Assembly (NCBI GenBank): GCA_900770145.1
Contig: CAAGJL010000272.1
Location: 1 to 9,197, forward strand
Length of the DNA: 9,197 nucleotides
Direction: 5' to 3'
Source of the DNA: Clostridia bacterium
GTDB taxonomy: Bacteria > Bacillota > Clostridia > Oscillospirales > CAG-272
The notes beneath the pieces were generated by a model, which searched no databases, had not been told where the DNA came from, and saw only the letters and a program-made list of their open reading frames with translations. How positions within the stretch are numbered: position 1 is the first letter of the stretch; each line of letters begins with the position of its first letter. A program made the translations under genes and the position numbers. Shown here piece after piece: positions 4,875-9,197 of this stretch.

Positions 4875-7544
4875 ATGGGAAAACCGCACAACTGGGAAGA
4901 AACCGACAGCCTGCTTGAAAAACTGCGTGCGAAGATCAATGAGGATACCTCTGAGCCGGCTTCCCCAGCGTCGGAACCGGAATCGGCAGAAAAAGCCCCC
5001 GAACGCACGCCGGAGCCGAATGCCAATATCCCCTTGGCGGGGCGCAAAAAAAGAAAATCCCGCCCTCAGCCCTTTGAAAACAGGGAAACGACCGGGGACG
5101 GTGCGAAAAACGCCGAAAAAACGCAGGAGACCGTGACCGCGCCAAAGCCGGCGCAGGCTTATGCCGCTCCGGCGCCGCAGTCCACCCCCCCGGCAGCGCA
5201 ACCGGCACCGGTTTCCGACAAACCGGCGATGGAGCCGACCGCGGCGGACGCAGTCGCAAATATGACGGTAGAGAGCCTGGTCAAGGATATTTTCGGCGCG
5301 GCAAAAGCCGCAAGCGACGTGCCGCCCGCCCCGCCGGAACCTGAAAAGAAACCGACAGACGAGAACGAAGAAGAAAGCGAGGCAAAGGAACCTCCCGCAA
5401 GCGCCCCTGCAACGCCCCCCCCGGCGGAAAAGGCGGCAGAGACTCTCCCGAAAAAAGAGGAATCGCCCGCCACCGCCACCGATACGTCGAGCGGTCAGTT
5501 GGCATTTATCCTGCCCAAAACCGGGCATCCGCAAGGGGAGAACGAAACGCCGGAGGGCGACGGGCAGGATCTGTTTGCCGCGTTTTCCATCGATGACTCC
5601 GGGGCAGGACGGGTGCACCCGCGGCAACCCCCGCCGGAGGAACACTCCGCTCTGAAAGAAAGCGTAGAGCCTTCGGAGGAGGATCTGAAACTGTTGCTGG
5701 ATCTCGATTACGAGGAGGAACTGGGCAACGCCATCGGCTTTGACAGGATCCGCGAATACCGGGAACTCGGCGTAAACGGTGCGCCGTTGCAGTTAAGGCG
5801 CGGTAAACGCAAGGCAATCAGCGACAAACGGGAGTATGAATCCCACGGGCAGGAGGGCGCCATCCGCAAAGAGTACATCCGGCAGAAAAAAGAGCATATC
5901 CTGCGCTTTGCGTTTACGGTGGCGCTGTTGTTGCTGATTTTTCTGTATGAGCATCCGGCTTGGCTGCCGCTGATTTTCAAAGGGCCGCTGAACGGCGCGG
6001 CTTTCCCGCGTTCCTATATCCTTTTCGGCTTGCAACTCCTGATTCTGGACGCGGCGCTGTGCTACCGCAGGCTGCGGGAGGGGATTGTTTCCTTTTTCCG
6101 TTTCTCCCCGATTGATTACTCGCTGTGCTCCGTGGCGTTTCTTGCCACGGCACTCTACCATATCATTCTCCTGTTCCTGCCCTTTGACGGGGTACCGGTG
6201 CTTTACCTGTCGCCCGCTGCGGCAGGGTTGGTGCTGATGTCGCTTTCCGACCTGTTTGACTGGTATCGGGAGTTCAACGCGTTTCGCGTGGTTTCCTCCC
6301 GGCGGCAGAAATACGCGCTGATTTCGCGTGTTTCGGTGGGCGGTAAACAAAACAGCGCCAAAGAGCGGTTGATGGAAAACGAGCAGGACGAAAACCTGCT
6401 TTATGCCCGCCCTGTCGGGTTTGTGCGCAACTATTTCGCCAATACCGACCGTCGGGTAGAGCATAACCGGACCCTTGGCACAAGGCTTTTCCTTGTGTTT
6501 GCCGTGGGTCTTGCGTGCGGGCTTTATACCGTGGCGGCAGGCAAAAACGGCACGGTGTTTCAGGTGGTGCTGATTACGTTTTTCCTGTGTCTGCCCTGTA
6601 TTTCTCTGTTGGTTACGTCACTGCCGATGTTTCTTGGCACGATTCTGCGCCTCGGCAGGGGCGGCGCGATTATCGGTGAGGAACCGGTGTACGGCTGCGA
6701 AGAGCAGACGACCCTGGTTTTGCCCGACACCGAAATCTTTGAAAAAATGGATCACGAGCAGTTTGAACTGGTGGAGCATTGCGACATTCAGCGCACGCTG
6801 GTGCTGGTGCACGCCCTGCTGGAAAAGATTCAGAGCCCGCTTGCCGCTTCTCTGGATGTGGATGAGGAATTGCGCGTGCCGCCGGAAAAAGTGGAACTCC
6901 TGGAGATTGAGAACGACGGCGTGACGGCAAGCGTGGGCAAAGACAAGATCCCGCTGATGTTCGGCAGTGTGGAATATCTGCAGTCTCACGGCATTCAGGT
7001 TCAGCCCCGCAAGGGTGCGGAAAACGGGGATTTGCGCAAAATGCTGCTTGCCACGGTAGACGGCAAAATCTCCGCCATTTTCCTTGCCCGGTATCGCTTT
7101 GCTCAAAATGTGAAAGAGTTTTTGGAGGATCTGGCGGAGGAGGATGTGCGCCTGATGGTGCGCACCAAGGATCCGGGCGTGCGTAACGACCTGTTCCGCG
7201 CCCTTCAACCCGACACCGAAGACCCCGTGCAGGTACTGAAACCGACCGCCGCGGAAATGGACATCCGCACCGATCGTGTGGACGCGACCATCGTCGCGCT
7301 GGACTCCTGCATGGCGGCGGGCGAAACATTCTTGGTCTGCCGCAGAATCCGCCGTGCGGGGCTGTTTGGCAGAAGACTGCAGGGGATTTCAATGCTGCTT
7401 GGCGCAGGGCTTGCCATGGTGCTGTCGTTTTTCGGCAAGTTGCAGATATTTACCCCCACCCTGCTGACGGTCTATATATTTTTCTGGGGTGCATTGGATG
7501 CGGTTGCTTCCTACCTGTACCTCCGGGATAAGGAGAATTTATGA
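4875..7544 (+). CDS. Degenerate P1B-type ATPase-like membrane protein (probable pseudoenzyme)
   Basis: The product has 889 residues. Residues 1-270 are Pro/Ala/Glu-rich and probably disordered, with short ordered-looking islands (6-22, 129-142, 206-217, 232-241); 270-340 is charged and helical. Predicted membrane helices lie at about 342-358, 380-397, 415-436, 440-461, 536-555, 561-591, 836-853 and 858-882, which is the 4+2+2 layout of heavy-metal P-type ATPases. The sixth helix has LPC (573-575) where they have CPC. The next stretch, GRGGAIIGEEPVYGCEE, matches the family's RRGILIKGGExLE, but the DKTGT site reads PDTEI (617-621). QSPLAASL (653-660) matches the HP motif (HPLAxAI) without its His, GVTASVGKDKIPLMFG matches the N-domain GVxAxVDGxxVxVG, and TKDP (764-767) replaces TGDN. 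TGES and GDGxND are absent, and the actuator loop is short. I infer loss of ATPase activity. AAGGAGG lies 7 nt before the ATG. The stop overlaps the next gene's start. Confidence 0.8.
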   Translation: MGKPHNWEETDSLLEKLRAKINEDTSEPASPASEPESAEKAPERTPEPNANIPLAGRKKRKSRPQPFENRETTGDGAKNAEKTQETVTAPKPAQAYAAPAPQSTPPAAQPAPVSDKPAMEPTAADAVANMTVESLVKDIFGAAKAASDVPPAPPEPEKKPTDENEEESEAKEPPASAPATPPPAEKAAETLPKKEESPATATDTSSGQLAFILPKTGHPQGENETPEGDGQDLFAAFSIDDSGAGRVHPRQPPPEEHSALKESVEPSEEDLKLLLDLDYEEELGNAIGFDRIREYRELGVNGAPLQLRRGKRKAISDKREYESHGQEGAIRKEYIRQKKEHILRFAFTVALLLLIFLYEHPAWLPLIFKGPLNGAAFPRSYILFGLQLLILDAALCYRRLREGIVSFFRFSPIDYSLCSVAFLATALYHIILLFLPFDGVPVLYLSPAAAGLVLMSLSDLFDWYREFNAFRVVSSRRQKYALISRVSVGGKQNSAKERLMENEQDENLLYARPVGFVRNYFANTDRRVEHNRTLGTRLFLVFAVGLACGLYTVAAGKNGTVFQVVLITFFLCLPCISLLVTSLPMFLGTILRLGRGGAIIGEEPVYGCEEQTTLVLPDTEIFEKMDHEQFELVEHCDIQRTLVLVHALLEKIQSPLAASLDVDEELRVPPEKVELLEIENDGVTASVGKDKIPLMFGSVEYLQSHGIQVQPRKGAENGDLRKMLLATVDGKISAIFLARYRFAQNVKEFLEDLAEEDVRLMVRTKDPGVRNDLFRALQPDTEDPVQVLKPTAAEMDIRTDRVDATIVALDSCMAAGETFLVCRRIRRAGLFGRRLQGISMLLGAGLAMVLSFFGKLQIFTPTLLTVYIFFWGALDAVASYLYLRDKENL
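7530..7535 (+). promoter_or_regulatory. Internal ribosome binding site with ATGA start-stop overlap
   Basis: AAGGAG sits inside the last codons of the membrane protein gene, 5 nt before the ATG at 7541. That ATG overlaps the TGA stop at 7542-7544. The arrangement supports translational coupling between the membrane protein and the radical SAM protein. Confidence 0.85.
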
Positions 7545-9197
7545 ACGAGAAAATCAGCCGGCTTCTCCGGCTTGTCCAAAAACCGGGGCGCTACTGCGGC
7601 GGGGAATACGGCGCGGTGCTCAAAGACAAAACCAAAGTCAAAGCACGCTTTGCATTTTGTTTCCCGGATACCTATGAGATCGGAATGTCCAACCTCGGCG
7701 TACGTATTCTGTACGGCGCGCTGAACAAAGAGGACGATATCTGGTGCGAACGCGTGTACGCCCCGTGGACGGATATGCAGGAGGAAATGAAAAAACACAA
7801 CATCCCGCTCTGGGCGCACGAATCGGGCGACCCGTTGCACGATTTTGACATTGTGGGCGTGACGTTGCAATATGAAATGTGCTATACCACCGCCCTGCGG
7901 ATGCTGATTTTGGGGCGTATCCCGTTGCACGCAGCGGACCGCGGCGAAGATGACCCGGTGGTAATCGGGGGCGGCCCCTGCGCCTATAACCCGGAGCCGC
8001 TGGCGGACTTTTTTGACTGTTTCTCCATCGGCGAGGGGGAAGAAAACTTAGTTGAGTTCACCAAACTGATGATCCGTATGAAAGAAGAGGGGCGCTATAC
8101 GCGCGCCGCGTTTCTGCATGAGGCGGCGGCAACAATCAAAGGGATTTATGTGCCGTCTCTTTATGAGGTCTCCTATCACGAGGACGGCACCATCTCTGCG
8201 GTGACCGCCAAATATCCCGACGTGCCGGAAAAGGTGGAAAAGAGAATCATCAAAGATCTGGATCGGGTCTATTTCCCGCGTGATGCGGTAATGCCGTATA
8301 TTGAAACCGTGCATGACCGCATTATGTTGGAGGTTTACCGCGGGTGTATCCGCGGGTGCCGCTTCTGCCAGTCCGGTATGATTACCCGCCCGGTGCGCGA
8401 AAAATCGCCGGAAATTTTGAATGAGGACGCGAAATGTCTGTTTGAATCCACCGGGTATGACGAAATTTCACTGACCTCGCTTTCCATCAGCGACTATACC
8501 AAGCTGGAAGACCTGACGGAGGAGTTGTTGGAGTGGACAAACAAGAACATGGTCAGCCTTTCGCTCCCGTCTCTTCGCGTGGACAGTTTTCGCAAGGAGC
8601 TGATGGACAAGATCGCCACCGTGCGCTCCTCGTCTCTCACATTCGCGCCGGAGGCGGGCACGCAGAGATTGCGCGATGTCATCAATAAAAACGTGCGGGA
8701 GGAGGACCTGATGCGCGCCGTCAACGTGGCGTTTGACGCGGGCAAAACCACCGTGAAACTCTACTTTATGTCGGGTTTACCCACCGAGACCAATGACGAC
8801 CTTGCGGGCATTGCCACGCTTGCTTCCGATGTGGTGCATGCGTATTATCAGAACCCCAATCGCCCCAAAGGGCGCTCCCCGCAGGTGACGATCAGCGTTT
8901 CCTGCTTTATCCCCAAGCCCTTTACCCCCTTCCAGTGGGAGGCGCAGGACACTATGGAGATGCTGGCGGAAAAACAGCAGTTTCTCGGCTCCAAGGTGAC
9001 CGACCGCAAAGTGCGCTATACGCACCATGACGCAAAGGTCAGCCGCGTAGAGGCGGTGCTGGCGCGCGGAAACCGCAAACTGTGCGCCGCGCTGGAACTG
9101 GCGGTTAAAGAGGGTTTCTGTTTTGATGCGTGGGATGAGTTTTTTGATTATGATAAATGGATGTCGGTGTTTGAACGCACCGGCGTAGACCCGGCGT
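7541..9197 (+). CDS. B12-binding-like radical SAM protein, TIGR03960 type (3' end outside window)
   Basis: The frame is open from the ATG to the window edge, giving 552 residues without a stop. The N-terminal Rossmann-like region carries FPDTYEIGMSNLGVRILY (41-58), typical of this uncharacterised family, and VVIGGGPCAYNPEPLADFFD (140-159) followed by SIGEGEE (162-168), as in B12-binding radical SAM proteins. The 4Fe-4S/SAM motif is intact: C269, C273 and C276 (YRGCIRGCRFCQSG). The rest of the radical SAM barrel is recognisable, including FAPEAGTQRLRDVINK and YFMSGLPTETNDDL, then SVSCFIPKPFTPFQW. In the DxHxxG-like segment the cobalamin His is Tyr (D43-T-Y-E-I-G48), so B12 may not be bound base-off or at all. 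The exact reaction is unknown. In many Firmicutes this family, as I recall, precedes a DUF2344/TIGR03936 protein and ribonuclease G; that would lie beyond the window. Confidence 0.92.
   Translation, partial: MNEKISRLLRLVQKPGRYCGGEYGAVLKDKTKVKARFAFCFPDTYEIGMSNLGVRILYGALNKEDDIWCERVYAPWTDMQEEMKKHNIPLWAHESGDPLHDFDIVGVTLQYEMCYTTALRMLILGRIPLHAADRGEDDPVVIGGGPCAYNPEPLADFFDCFSIGEGEENLVEFTKLMIRMKEEGRYTRAAFLHEAAATIKGIYVPSLYEVSYHEDGTISAVTAKYPDVPEKVEKRIIKDLDRVYFPRDAVMPYIETVHDRIMLEVYRGCIRGCRFCQSGMITRPVREKSPEILNEDAKCLFESTGYDEISLTSLSISDYTKLEDLTEELLEWTNKNMVSLSLPSLRVDSFRKELMDKIATVRSSSLTFAPEAGTQRLRDVINKNVREEDLMRAVNVAFDAGKTTVKLYFMSGLPTETNDDLAGIATLASDVVHAYYQNPNRPKGRSPQVTISVSCFIPKPFTPFQWEAQDTMEMLAEKQQFLGSKVTDRKVRYTHHDAKVSRVEAVLARGNRKLCAALELAVKEGFCFDAWDEFFDYDKWMSVFERTGVDPA

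Noticed and set aside
4728..5645. Minus-strand Arg/Gly-rich open frame of 305 codons
   Set aside because: It is the reverse complement of the Pro/Ala-rich N-terminal coding region of the membrane protein and has no translation signals.
4875..7544. Active metal-transporting P-type ATPase
   Set aside because: DKTGT, TGES, the HP-motif His, TGDN and GDGxND are all altered or absent, and no N-terminal CxxC metal-binding domain is present.
1..9197. CRISPR array, tRNA, rRNA, insertion sequence or prophage
   Set aside because: I saw no spaced direct repeats, no cloverleaf or conserved RNA segments and no transposase- or integrase-like protein; gene content is housekeeping.

Overview
This window is chromosomal DNA from a bacterium, most likely a moderately GC-rich member of the Clostridia (Firmicutes). 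The evidence is the strong AAGGAGG-type ribosome binding sites, sigma-A-like promoters with extended -10 elements, GC-rich genes set between AT-rich promoter regions, and the gene families present (NrdR, a DUF6514-like small protein, a TIGR03960-type radical SAM protein). An Oscillospiraceae/Ruminococcaceae-like source is my guess; the sequence alone does not prove it. I see no mobile element, CRISPR array, tRNA or rRNA.

Layout. Positions 1-33 are a perfectly palindromic bidirectional terminator. A small two-helix membrane protein (74-328, minus) faces it, with its own promoter in an AT-rich divergent intergenic region (about 329-714). Two single genes follow on the plus strand: a small DUF6514-like protein (715-990) and nrdR (1124-1591), the zinc-ribbon/ATP-cone repressor of ribonucleotide reductase genes. 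nrdR converges on eno (enolase, 1627-2919, minus), and the two share one terminator. Upstream of eno, also on the minus strand, is a phosphomannomutase-like HAD phosphatase (3017-3739) with its own promoter and terminator. A divergent promoter region (3740-3897) then opens a plus-strand operon that runs off the window: rlmB-type 2'-O-methyltransferase (3898-4839), an 889-residue membrane protein (4875-7544), and a TIGR03960-type B12-binding-like radical SAM protein (7541 to the end, ATGA overlap with the gene before).

Main find. The 889-residue membrane protein looks like a P1B-type (heavy-metal) P-type ATPase that has lost its catalytic residues. It keeps the eight-helix 4+2+2 topology, the helix carrying the CPC proline, and recognisable remnants of the N- and P-domains. 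The DKTGT phosphorylation motif, the TGES actuator motif, the His of the HP motif, the TGDN motif and the GDGxND motif are changed or absent. It also carries a roughly 270-residue Pro/Ala/Glu-rich, probably disordered, cytoplasmic N-terminus with short conserved-looking hydrophobic islands. Its place between an rRNA methyltransferase and a radical SAM protein, with likely translational coupling to the latter, suggests a non-transport role, perhaps as a scaffold or regulator. That role is inference.
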